Positions 1 through 5,698 are shown, counted from the first letter of the stretch. The stretch is DNA of 9,317 nt from Alphaproteobacteria bacterium (GCA_028869395.1 JAGWSE010000139.1:1-9317); one strand, 5' to 3'. The notes: generated from the sequence alone by a model not told the origin. Program-made: numbers and translations.

Positions 1-873
1 ATGGCGAGCGACAACCAGTCCGGCCACGGCACCGCCTTCACCGTCTCGATCGAGGCGCGCGAAGGGGTGACGACCGGGATCTCGGCCCACGACCGGGCGC
101 GCACCATCGCCGTGGCGATCGATCCCACGAAGGGCTGCGACGACATCGTTTCGCCGGGCCACGTCTTCCCGCTTGTCGCCAAGCCGGGCGGGGTGCTGGT
201 CCGCGCCGGGCACACCGAGGCGGCGGTCGACATCAGCCGGATGGCTGGCCTCTATCCGGCCGGCGTGATCTGCGAGATCATGAAGGACGACGGCTCGATG
301 GCCCGACTGCCGGACCTCGTCCCCTTCGCCCAGCTGCACGGGTTGAAGATCGGCACGATCGCCGACCTGATCGCCTATCGCCGCCGCACCGAGCGGCAGG
401 TGGAGCGGGTGCTGGAGCGGCCGTTCGATTCCGCCTACGGCGGCCGCTTCCGGATGATCGTCTACCGCAACGTGATCGACGGGACGGAACACGTGGTGCT
501 GGCCCGCGGCAAGATCGATCCGGAGCGGCCGACTCTGGTGCGGATGCACCGCGTGGACATGGCGGCCGACATGTTGGGGCATGTGGAAGCACGCCGCGAT
601 TACGTGCCCAGGGCGCTGCGGGCGATCGCCGAGTACGACGGGGCGGGGGTGGCGGTGTTCATCCGCGATCCCAACCCGCACTGGCTCTCGGAGCGCTACG
701 GCCGCGAGGACGCCAGCCAGAGCGACAACATCCTGCGCGACTACGGCATCGGGGCGCAGATCCTGCTCGACCTGGGCGTCCGCGACATGAGGCTGCTCAG
801 CTCGTCGGCCACGGTGTTGCCGGGCTCGGCCGGCTACGGGCTGAAGATCCTGGGGCGTGTGCCGCTCGACTGA
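1..873 (+). CDS. ribB: 3,4-dihydroxy-2-butanone 4-phosphate synthase with degenerate GTP cyclohydrolase II-like domain (RibBX type), 5'-truncated
   Basis: RibB converts ribulose 5-phosphate to dihydroxybutanone phosphate, a precursor of riboflavin. The visible protein (290 residues) enters the RibB domain about one third of the way in: the acidic DDExREnEGD-type motif near the family's N terminus is absent, so the first ATG is an internal methionine and the gene starts before the window. Seen: GTAFTV (10-15), VTTG (23-26), GHVFPL (53-58), GHTEA (70-74, with the position matching E. coli His153) and CE at 91-92 (matching Glu174). Residues ~138-290 match GTP cyclohydrolase II in GGRFRM (147-152) and RDYGIGAQIL (246-255). 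The three zinc-binding cysteines of RibA are replaced by D186, A197 and R199, so this half should not be a cyclohydrolase. This fits the RibBX class described in Proteobacteria. A DUF72 gene follows 26 nt downstream. The fold assignments are firm; the role of the C-terminal half is unknown. Confidence 0.92.
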   Translation: MASDNQSGHGTAFTVSIEAREGVTTGISAHDRARTIAVAIDPTKGCDDIVSPGHVFPLVAKPGGVLVRAGHTEAAVDISRMAGLYPAGVICEIMKDDGSMARLPDLVPFAQLHGLKIGTIADLIAYRRRTERQVERVLERPFDSAYGGRFRMIVYRNVIDGTEHVVLARGKIDPERPTLVRMHRVDMAADMLGHVEARRDYVPRALRAIAEYDGAGVAVFIRDPNPHWLSERYGREDASQSDNILRDYGIGAQILLDLGVRDMRLLSSSATVLPGSAGYGLKILGRVPLD

Positions 874-899
874 AGCCGCGGCCCGCGCGTTCCCGCTGA

Positions 900-1643
900 A
901 TGAGCCAACTGCGCATCGGCTGCTCGGGGTGGACCTACAAGGACTGGACGGGTCCGTTCTATCCGCCGAAGACGAAGGACAAGGACCGTCTGGAGTATTA
1001 CGCGGGCGTCTTCGACACCGCCGAGATCAACGCCAGCTTCTACCGGCTGCCGTCCGAGCAGATGGTCGAGGGCTGGGCCCGGCGCGCGCCGGAAGGGTTC
1101 GTGTTCGCCTGGAAGGTCAGCCGCTTCATCACCCACAACAAGAAGTTGAACGCGTGCGAGGACCCGGTCGCCCTGGTCTTCGGGCGAATGGCGCCGCTGG
1201 CCGACCACTACGGTCCGGCGCTGATCCAGCTGCCGCCGCAGCTCCGGCGCAACGACGCGCGGCTGGCCGGCTTCCTGAAGCTGCTGCCGAAGCATCGCCG
1301 CCATGCCGTCGAGTTCCGCCACGAGAGCTGGTACGCGCCGGAGGTGCTCCGCATCCTGGGCGAGTTCGACGCGGCGCTGTGCATCTCCGACCACCACTCC
1401 GCGCCCTCGCCCTGGGAAGTGACCGCCTCCTGGGTCTATGTGCGGGGACATGGGCCCGGCGGCCGGTACTTCGGACGCTATCCAGAAAGCGAACTCGCGG
1501 CCTGGGCCGACCACATCGCGCACTGGCGGGGTGAGGGGCGCGACGTCTACGCCTACTTCGACAACGACGTGAAGAGCGCCGCGCCTTTCGACGCCCAGAG
1601 GCTGATGGCGTTCACCGGCGCAACGGCCTACGGGCCCTCCTAG
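900..1643 (+). CDS. DUF72 family protein (YecE-like)
   Basis: This is a 247-residue protein of the DUF72/YecE family, a TIM-barrel-like family of unproven biochemical role; no enzymatic function is claimed here. Family signatures seen in order: GCSGWTYKDW (7-16), EINASFYRLP (42-51), a KVSRFITH segment (72-79), LIQLPPQL (109-116), VEFRHESWY (137-145), VYVRGHG (179-185) and YAYFDND (217-223). Length and motif order are typical, so the gene looks intact. The ATG at 900 lies 26 nt after the ribB stop and immediately follows a TGA in another frame. No good Shine-Dalgarno sequence is visible, so it may depend on read-through from ribB. A hairpin with a T-rich tail about 75 nt past its stop may end the ribB-DUF72 transcript. 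Long open frames overlapping this gene on both strands lack any family signature and are composition artefacts. Confidence 0.93.
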   Translation: MSQLRIGCSGWTYKDWTGPFYPPKTKDKDRLEYYAGVFDTAEINASFYRLPSEQMVEGWARRAPEGFVFAWKVSRFITHNKKLNACEDPVALVFGRMAPLADHYGPALIQLPPQLRRNDARLAGFLKLLPKHRRHAVEFRHESWYAPEVLRILGEFDAALCISDHHSAPSPWEVTASWVYVRGHGPGGRYFGRYPESELAAWADHIAHWRGEGRDVYAYFDNDVKSAAPFDAQRLMAFTGATAYGPS

Positions 1644-1699
1644 CGGCCCTAAGGTCGCGCATCGCCACAATCTGAGTTTCCTCGGTCGAGGATCGGGCC

Positions 1700-1705
1700 T
1701 ATATG
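1700..1705 (+). promoter_or_regulatory. Possible -10 element upstream of the DUF1013 gene
   Basis: TATATG at 1700-1705 is the most A/T-rich hexamer in the 129-nt gap before the regulator gene. No good -35 is seen at the usual spacing (TTTCCT at 1677-1682). If it is real, transcription would begin near 1712 and the terminator-like hairpin would lie inside the leader. Weak evidence. Confidence 0.25.
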
Positions 1706-1717
1706 TCCCCTCGCACC

Positions 1718-1750
1718 CGCCCGGCCCCGAAAGGCCGGGCGCCTTTGTTT
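1718..1750 (+). terminator. Intrinsic terminator-like hairpin upstream of the DUF1013 gene
   Basis: CGCCCGGCC (1718-1726) pairs perfectly with GGCCGGGCG (1733-1741) across a six-base loop CCGAAA, followed by CCTTTGTTT. The stem of nine G-C pairs with a T-rich tail is a convincing intrinsic terminator on the plus strand. It lies 75 nt after the DUF72 stop, so it plausibly ends the ribB-DUF72 unit. However, its tail ends only 22 nt before the next start codon, which leaves almost no room for a separate promoter downstream (see findings). Confidence 0.72.
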
Positions 1751-1772
1751 CTGACTGGTGGGAAATACGCCC

Positions 1773-2438
1773 ATGACCGACATCCTGATGCCCAAGGCGA
1801 CCGCCGTCTGGCTGGTGGACAACACCTCGCTCACCTTCGACCAGATCGCCGACTTCTGCGGACTGCACCCGCTGGAGGTGAAGGGCATCGCCGACGGCGA
1901 GGTGGCGCGCGACATCCGCGGCGCCGACCCCATCGCCAACGGCCAGCTGAACCGCGAGGAGCTGGACCACGCCGAGCGGGATGCGAAATACCGCATGAAG
2001 GCCCAGAAGAGCCGTCACGCCGAGCTCCTGAAGCCGGTGAAGAAGGGCCCGCGCTACACGCCCGTGTCGCGCCGCCAGGACCGTCCCGACGCCATCGCCT
2101 GGTTCCTGCGCAACCACCCGGAAGTGGCCGACAGCCAGATCGCCCGCATCCTCGGAACCACCAAGGCGACGATCGATTCCGTGCGCAACCGCACGCACTG
2201 GAACGCCGCGAACATCAAGCCGGTGGACCCCGTGACGCTGGGCCTCGTCACCCAGCTCGAGCTCGACGAGGTGGTCCGCAAGGCCGCCGAAAAGAAGGTG
2301 CGTGAGGACGCCCGCCGGGGCGTGCCCGCCGACGGGCCGACGCTGCGGCCGGCTTCCGAAACCGGGGCGATGGAAACCGTCGGGGAAGAAGATGACCAGC
2401 CCGCCTACGAGGACGAGGCGGAGCAGGACGAATATTGA
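1773..2438 (+). CDS. DUF1013 family transcriptional regulator (TrcR-type)
   Basis: This 221-residue protein matches the alphaproteobacterial DUF1013 family, which public annotation names cell-cycle transcriptional regulator TrcR. Seen: the family's N terminus PKATAVWLVDNTSLTFDQIA (7-26); a first helix-turn-helix-like segment around 18-39 (TSLTFDQIADFCGLH...); a KGPRYTPVSRRQDRPDAI block (91-108); and a second helix-turn-helix-like segment at 119-140 (DSQIARILGTTKATID). The tail from ~204 is strongly acidic (EEDD, EDEAEQDE). I chose the ATG at 1773 because GGTGGGA lies about 9 nt upstream; a GTG at 1758 in frame would overlap that site and add five residues outside the conserved start. The terminator-like hairpin just upstream and a second hairpin just after the stop suggest a single-gene transcript with possible leader control. 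A role as DNA- or polymerase-binding regulator follows from family naming, not from this sequence alone. Confidence 0.88.
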   Translation: MTDILMPKATAVWLVDNTSLTFDQIADFCGLHPLEVKGIADGEVARDIRGADPIANGQLNREELDHAERDAKYRMKAQKSRHAELLKPVKKGPRYTPVSRRQDRPDAIAWFLRNHPEVADSQIARILGTTKATIDSVRNRTHWNAANIKPVDPVTLGLVTQLELDEVVRKAAEKKVREDARRGVPADGPTLRPASETGAMETVGEEDDQPAYEDEAEQDEY

Positions 2439-2446
2439 TCTTCTGA

Positions 2447-2469
2447 CGCCCTCCTCTTCGGGGGAGGGC
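2447..2469 (+). terminator. Hairpin at the 3' end of the DUF1013 gene
   Basis: CGCCCTCC (2447-2454) pairs perfectly with GGAGGGCG (2462-2469) across a seven-base loop TCTTCGG, starting 8 nt after the DUF1013 stop. No T tract follows, so it would be a weak or Rho-assisted terminator, or an mRNA 3' stabiliser. It stands between convergent genes and would form on transcripts from either strand. The shape (CCCTCC...GGAGGG) resembles a dispersed intergenic repeat; one copy cannot prove this. Confidence 0.5.
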
Positions 2470-2519
2470 GGACGAGGTCGAGCCCCTGGCGCTCTCCCTC
2501 GATCCGAGCGTCGCGGCTG

Positions 2520-2693
2520 CTAGTGGGCGGTGGCCCTGAGCGCCTCGAGTTCGTCCTTCAGCTTGAGCTTCTGTCGCTTGAGTTCCTTGAGTTTGAGATC
2601 GTCGGCGGAGGGGCTTCGCATCTCGTCCTGGATGGCCTTCTCCAGGGACTGATGGCGAGCTCCGAGTTCACGGAGCCGAGCTTCCACGGCCAT
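2520..2693 (-). CDS. DUF465 (YdcH-like) small protein
   Basis: A 57-residue protein on the minus strand. It begins MAVEARLRELGARH and is almost entirely helical, with the DUF465/YdcH signature LKELKRQKLKLKDELEAL (35-52) preceded by SLEKAIQDEMRSPSADD (16-32). DUF465 proteins are short, charged helical hairpins with no established biochemical function; many alphaproteobacteria encode several. The start is well supported: reading toward the gene, a perfect AAGGAGG (2703-2709) precedes the ATG by nine bases. The stop (TAG) faces the DUF1013 gene, with a hairpin in the 81-nt gap. The gene is divergent from ubiX, and a second DUF465 gene lies at 3888-4097 on the other side of ubiX. A 96-residue open frame on the opposite strand is only its shadow. 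Confidence 0.88.
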   Translation of the reverse strand: MAVEARLRELGARHQSLEKAIQDEMRSPSADDLKLKELKRQKLKLKDELEALRATAH

Positions 2694-2702
2694 GACGATG
2701 AG

Positions 2703-2709
2703 CCTCCTT
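2703..2709 (-). promoter_or_regulatory. Strong Shine-Dalgarno of the minus-strand DUF465 gene
   Basis: Read on the minus strand this is AAGGAGG, nine bases before the ATG at 2693. It is the best ribosome-binding site in the window, and it fixes the start of this small gene. Confidence 0.8.
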
Positions 2710-2823
2710 GGCTGTTGGACGGCAGGTCAGTGAACACCCGCTGTCCTCGGCTGTCAGATCACATATGTTTGCAGCCGGCGCAGGTGAGCCGCGCCGTGGG
2801 ATCAGGCGTTTAGGACCTTCCGC
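2710..2823. promoter_or_regulatory. Divergent intergenic region, DUF465 / ubiX
   Basis: This gap must hold promoters for both the minus-strand DUF465 gene and plus-strand ubiX. The A/T-rich core at 2758-2770 contains the perfect palindrome ACATATGT (2761-2768), which could serve as a -10 in either direction (TATGTT on plus at 2764-2769, with only a poor CTGTCC -35 at 2741-2746). No GANTC site or clear operator was seen. Exact promoters cannot be fixed by eye. Confidence 0.25.
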
Positions 2824-3432
2824 ATGAGCAAAACCGACCGGGCGAGGCTGGTGGTCGGCGTCTCCGGCGCGTCGGGGATCGCCTATGGCCTGCGGGTCCT
2901 CGACGCCGCCCGGGAGCTCGACGTCGAGACCCATCTGGTGATGAGCCGGGCCGCGGCGCTGACCCTGCAGCAGGAGACCTCGCTCAACGTGGCCGAGGCT
3001 CAGGGCCGGGCCGACGTGGTCCATCGCGTGGGCGACGTCGGCGCGGCGATCGCCTCCGGTTCGTTCCGGACGCTGGGCATGATCGTGGCGCCGTGCTCGG
3101 TGCGCACCATGAGCGAGATCGCGACCGGGGTGACCGCCTCCCTGCTGACGCGGGCCGCGGACGTGACCCTGAAGGAGCGCCGACCGCTGGTGCTGATGGT
3201 GCGCGAAAGCCCGCTGCACCTGGGCCACCTCAGAACCATGGCGAAGCTCGCGCAGATGGGCGCCGTGATCGCACCGCCCATGCCCGCCTTCTATGCGCGC
3301 CCCCAGACCCTTGACGACATCATCGACCAGTCGGTGGGGCGGGCGCTCGATCTGCTGGGGCTCTCGTGGAAGCCGGTTAAGCGCTGGGGCGAGGACGTGG
3401 GGCCGATCCGGGCGGAGGCCGAGGGCGAATGA
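2824..3432 (+). CDS. ubiX: Flavin prenyltransferase UbiX
   Basis: UbiX joins dimethylallyl phosphate to FMN to make prenylated FMN, the cofactor of UbiD-type decarboxylases, including the one in ubiquinone biosynthesis. It is a cytoplasmic flavoprotein-fold enzyme, usually a dodecamer. The 202-residue protein is full length and shows the family motifs: FMN-binding GVSGASG (12-18), APCSVRTMSEIATG (89-102), KERRPLVLMVRE (117-128) followed by SPLHLGHLRTM (129-139), and PPMPAFYARPQTLDD (151-165), which carries the conserved tyrosine and arginine near the active site. No ubiD lies in the window. The ATG at 2824 follows a modest AGGA-containing site (GTTTAGGACC). The stop overlaps the next start as ATGA (3429-3432), implying translational coupling to the TIGR02444 gene. 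The identity is secure. Confidence 0.96.
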   Translation: MSKTDRARLVVGVSGASGIAYGLRVLDAARELDVETHLVMSRAAALTLQQETSLNVAEAQGRADVVHRVGDVGAAIASGSFRTLGMIVAPCSVRTMSEIATGVTASLLTRAADVTLKERRPLVLMVRESPLHLGHLRTMAKLAQMGAVIAPPMPAFYARPQTLDDIIDQSVGRALDLLGLSWKPVKRWGEDVGPIRAEAEGE

Positions 3433-3872
3433 TCTGGGCGTGGACGCTCGCCGCCTACGCCCGCCCCGGCGTGCCGCAGGCGTGCCTCAGGCTGCAGGAC
3501 GAGTTCGGCCAGAACACCGACCTGCTGCTCTGGGCGGTCTGGGCCGAGACGACGGATCCGGAACTGCTGGCGCGCGGCGCCGCGGTGGCGCGCCACTGGG
3601 AGGCCGTTGCGCTCGTCCCGCTGCGCGAGGTGCGGCGCGCCCTGAAGGCGCCTGCGCCGCCGGTTGCGGACGCCGACCGCGAGGGCCTGCGCGAGGACGT
3701 CAAGGCCGCGGAACTTCGCGCCGAGCGAGTGCTGTTGGAAGCGCTCGCGAGTTTATCGGGGAACGAACGGGGCGGCGCGGCGGCGCTTGCGGCGCTGCAG
3801 GCCGCCTCGTCCGCCTGGACCACCCGTGCGCCCGACGAGGCGCTGGCCGTGCTCGCCGCGGCGCTGGATTAG
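3429..3872 (+). CDS. TIGR02444/DUF2390 family protein
   Basis: A 147-residue, alanine-rich and probably all-helical protein. The N-terminal part, from WAWTLAAYARPGVPQACLRL (3-22) through LLLWAVWAE (32-40), matches the TIGR02444 (DUF2390) family, whose members begin with a W...YARPGV..ACL.LQD..G....LLLW pattern. No catalytic residues are known and no function should be assigned. It has no signal peptide or clear membrane segment; the C-terminal half (residues ~80-147) is low-complexity Ala/Arg/Glu-rich helix. Its ATG overlaps the ubiX stop by four bases, so it is almost certainly co-translated with ubiX, and a DUF465 gene starts 15 nt after its stop. That tight order suggests one transcript of three genes. 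Family call fairly sure. Confidence 0.8.
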   Translation: MIWAWTLAAYARPGVPQACLRLQDEFGQNTDLLLWAVWAETTDPELLARGAAVARHWEAVALVPLREVRRALKAPAPPVADADREGLREDVKAAELRAERVLLEALASLSGNERGGAAALAALQAASSAWTTRAPDEALAVLAAALD

Positions 3873-3887
3873 GATCGTGGCCTGCCG

Positions 3888-4097
3888 ATGAACGACGTTC
3901 CGACCGAAGACGTGCTCCGGACCCGCCTCGCCGAGCTTCGCCAGGATCACGCCGACCTCGACCAGGCCATCCAGGCGATCGCCCTCTCGCCTCTGCCGGA
4001 CATGATGCTGATCGGACGGCTGAAGCGGAAGAAGCTGGCGCTGAAGGACGAGATCGCCCGCATCGAGGACATGCTGACGCCGGACATCCCGGCCTGA
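3888..4097 (+). CDS. DUF465 (YdcH-like) small protein, second copy
   Basis: A 69-residue charged helical protein of the DUF465/YdcH family. After an 11-residue lead it reads TRLAELRQDHADLDQAIQAI (12-31) and then the signature RLKRKKLALKDEIARIEDML (44-63), which parallels LKELKRQKLKLKDELEAL of the DUF465 gene at 2520-2693. The two are clearly related but diverged, so they are old paralogues rather than a recent duplication. It starts 15 nt after the TIGR02444 stop with a weak AGGAT upstream, so it probably shares the ubiX transcript. It ends 13 nt from the stop of the convergent GNAT gene, with no convincing terminator between. Function unknown. Confidence 0.86.
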   Translation: MNDVPTEDVLRTRLAELRQDHADLDQAIQAIALSPLPDMMLIGRLKRKKLALKDEIARIEDMLTPDIPA

Positions 4098-4110
4098 ACG
4101 CGGCTGCGCC

Positions 4111-4770
4111 TCAGGCGGCGGGTTCCCCCGGCGCGACCTTGGCTCCGCCGCCGTTCGGCTCGCGCCACATCGGCCAAACCGTCGGTCCGCCCGGCAGGGT
4201 GATCTCGCCGGTGACCTTGAAGCCGAAGCTTTCGTAGATCGGGATATTGCTGGCCTTGCTGGATTCCAGGTAGCAGCCGATCCCCGCCTCATCGGCGATG
4301 GCCAGGTGACGGCGGATCACCACCCCGCCATAGCCCTTGCCCTGCTTGTCGGGATCCGTCCCGATCGCCTGCAGGTACCAGTGCGGCGTCTTGGGATGGC
4401 GGGCCTCGATGTAATCCATCGCCGAAGTCACGCGCCGCGCGCCGGCGAGGCCGAACAGGCCCAGGAACTCCGCCCCGTTGGTCAGGTACTGCCAGGCCGG
4501 GATGTGCCAGGCGCCGGGGGGACGCCAGAGCGCGGCGGCCTCGGCCCCGCTCGTCATGTCGCAGCCGCCATGCGGCAAGCCCAGCTTGAACAGCAGCCTG
4601 AAGAGCCGCGGCCCCTTGGTGGCGCGCGCGGCCTCGTCCGGCAGCAGGAAGCTGATCAGGGGATCGTCGTGGAAGGCGCGACCCAGGACGGCGCCGATCG
4701 CCTCGGCGTCCGGCCGGCCCGCCGCCCGCGCCGTCACCGCGGCGTCCCGTGCGCTCATCGTCTGGCTCAT
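4111..4770 (-). CDS. GNAT family N-acetyltransferase
   Basis: A 219-residue protein with a C-terminal GNAT fold that would transfer an acetyl group from acetyl-CoA to an unidentified amine. Seen: strand HWYLQAIGTDPD (130-141), the acetyl-CoA pyrophosphate-binding loop QGKGYG (143-148, matching Q/RxxGxG/A), the following helix VIRRHLAIADEAG (151-163), YLESSKASNIPIYESFGF (167-184, with conserved N175 and Y179) and a closing strand near 188-203. The N-terminal ~90 residues contain AFHDDPLISFLLPDE (32-46), a pattern common in GNAT proteins of this size. The substrate cannot be inferred. I prefer the ATG at 4770; a TTG two codons upstream is also in frame. GAAAGA upstream may be a weak ribosome site. 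It lies 69 nt downstream of the cyclase gene on the same strand, so they may be co-transcribed, and it converges on a DUF465 gene. Confidence 0.88.
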   Translation of the reverse strand: MSQTMSARDAAVTARAAGRPDAEAIGAVLGRAFHDDPLISFLLPDEAARATKGPRLFRLLFKLGLPHGGCDMTSGAEAAALWRPPGAWHIPAWQYLTNGAEFLGLFGLAGARRVTSAMDYIEARHPKTPHWYLQAIGTDPDKQGKGYGGVVIRRHLAIADEAGIGCYLESSKASNIPIYESFGFKVTGEITLPGGPTVWPMWREPNGGGAKVAPGEPAA

Positions 4771-4839
4771 GGCCAAGTCTTTCGTCCAAACGGCGGCGAA
4801 CGCAACGGCGCAGCTTTGCGCGCGGCCCGCGCGATCGCG

Positions 4840-5556
4840 TCAGCCGGCGGTCCGCTGGCGTTTCGCGGCGTACATGGCGGCGTCCGCCTGGGCGACCAGG
4901 GCCTCCGGATCGCTGTCGGCCGAGATCTGCCGTACGCCGAAGGAGACGTGCAGCGGGGCCGACCAGTCGCCGAACTTGATGGGCTCGCCTTCGATCGCCT
5001 GAGCCAGCGCCCGGGCCTTGGCGGCGGCGACCGCCTCGTCCGCCTGGACCAGGATGACAGCGAACTCGTCTCCGCCCACGCGCCCCACGAGGTCCGACTG
5101 CCGGACGTTCGCCAGCAGGCGTTCGGCCACCGCGGTCAGCGCCGCATCGCCGGCGGCGTGTCCATAGCGGTCGTTGACGGACTTGAAGCCGTCCAGGTCG
5201 AAGTACACCAGGCTCGCCGGCGCGCCGTAGCGCTGGGCGAAGGTGCGCACACGGCCGAGCTCGCGGATCAGGGCCCGGCGGTTCAGCAGCGGGGTGAGCG
5301 GATCGCGGTCGGCGAGTTCCTCGCTCTCCTCCAGCCGCCCCTTGAGCCGGCCCACCTCGCGCCGCAGGTCATCGATCTCGGTGAGCAGGGTCTGTAGCGC
5401 CGCGCGCACGGCCGGCGTCATGTCGGCCTCGGCGAGGCCCAGGAAGGCCGCGCTGTCGACGGGGGCGGCGGCCGGAGCCGCCTGCGCGCCAGCCTGGGCG
5501 AGCGCGCGCCGGCGGATGTCGGTGAACGGCTCGCTGCGCGCGCCGGTGATCTTCAT
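4840..5556 (-). CDS. Diguanylate cyclase (GGDEF), soluble with N-terminal coiled coil
   Basis: This protein makes the second messenger c-di-GMP from two GTP. It has 238 residues with no membrane segment or signal peptide. Residues ~1-45 are a variable Ala/Pro-rich lead, ~48-84 form a heptad-like coiled coil (LLTEIDDLRREVGRLKGRLE at 57-76) likely to drive dimerisation, and ~85-236 are the GGDEF domain. Catalytic features are intact: DPLTPLLNRRAL (85-96), YFDLDGFKSVND (118-129, with the metal aspartate at 120) and GGDEF (161-165). An inhibitory-site motif RQSD (152-155) lies five residues before GGDEF, so product inhibition is expected. The coiled-coil-plus-GGDEF layout resembles Caulobacter DgcB, but orthology cannot be shown here. 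Reading toward the gene, GAGGGG lies 7 nt before the ATG. It is divergent from purE across a region with two GANTC sites. Confidence 0.93.
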   Translation of the reverse strand: MKITGARSEPFTDIRRRALAQAGAQAAPAAAPVDSAAFLGLAEADMTPAVRAALQTLLTEIDDLRREVGRLKGRLEESEELADRDPLTPLLNRRALIRELGRVRTFAQRYGAPASLVYFDLDGFKSVNDRYGHAAGDAALTAVAERLLANVRQSDLVGRVGGDEFAVILVQADEAVAAAKARALAQAIEGEPIKFGDWSAPLHVSFGVRQISADSDPEALVAQADAAMYAAKRQRTAG

Positions 5557-5583
5557 CGGGCCAGCCCCTCGAAAGGCATAGGA

Positions 5584-5588
5584 GAATC
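5584..5588. promoter_or_regulatory. GANTC (CcrM-type) methylation site
   Basis: GAATC, 28 nt from its inner end to the cyclase start at 5556, in the divergent cyclase/purE region. In Caulobacterales and other alphaproteobacteria GANTC is methylated by CcrM, and promoters carrying it can respond to GcrA. This is one of two copies here; the other intergenic gaps in the window have none that I could find. Function inferred. Confidence 0.45.
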
Positions 5589-5611
5589 AATGACGCGGGA
5601 GGACTTCCGGG

Positions 5612-5616
5612 GAATC
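5612..5616. promoter_or_regulatory. Second GANTC (CcrM-type) site
   Basis: GAATC, 28 bp from the first copy and 14 nt upstream of the purE -35 element. It could influence either the cyclase promoter (minus strand) or purE. Presence is certain; methylation and role are inferred. Confidence 0.45.
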
Positions 5617-5629
5617 TAACCCTCGCCGG

Positions 5630-5657
5630 TTGCCCGCGCAAAGCGCCCGCCTATACT
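5630..5657 (+). promoter_or_regulatory. Sigma70-type promoter of purEK
   Basis: TTGCCC (5630-5635), a 16-bp spacer and TATACT (5652-5657) make the clearest housekeeping promoter in the window. The overlapping CCTATACT also resembles the Caulobacter -10 form GCTANAWC. Initiation would fall near 5664, giving a purE leader of about 35 nt. I see no riboswitch-sized leader; a PurR-like operator is not evident. Confidence 0.65.
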
Positions 5658-5698
5658 CCGCGCCTTTTCCGCACCGGGGGCAGGATCACTTGACCGGA

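Noticed and set aside
1758..1772. GTG as an upstream start for the DUF1013 gene
   Set aside because: It overlaps the probable Shine-Dalgarno GGTGGGA and adds five residues before the conserved N terminus.
834..2198. A 454-codon open frame on the minus strand across the DUF72 and DUF1013 genes
   Set aside because: It lies opposite two well-supported genes, shows no recognisable family pattern, and long antisense frames are expected in such high-GC coding DNA.
2523..2813. A 96-codon plus-strand open frame beside ubiX
   Set aside because: It is the antisense of the minus-strand DUF465 gene, which has a perfect Shine-Dalgarno and the family signature.
3293..4237. A 314-codon plus-strand open frame spanning ubiX, TIGR02444 and DUF465 in another frame
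   Set aside because: Arg/Ala/Gly-rich frame-shifted reading of three real genes; no motifs.
4818..4833. GC-only hairpin between the cyclase and GNAT genes as a terminator
   Set aside because: Only five pairs (CGCGC/GCGCG) and no T tract on the minus strand; such pairings are common by chance at this GC content.
5630..5698. Extended N terminus of PurE from an in-frame TTG at 5630
   Set aside because: It would begin inside the -35 element of the predicted promoter, and class I PurE normally starts close to the IIMGSRSD motif.
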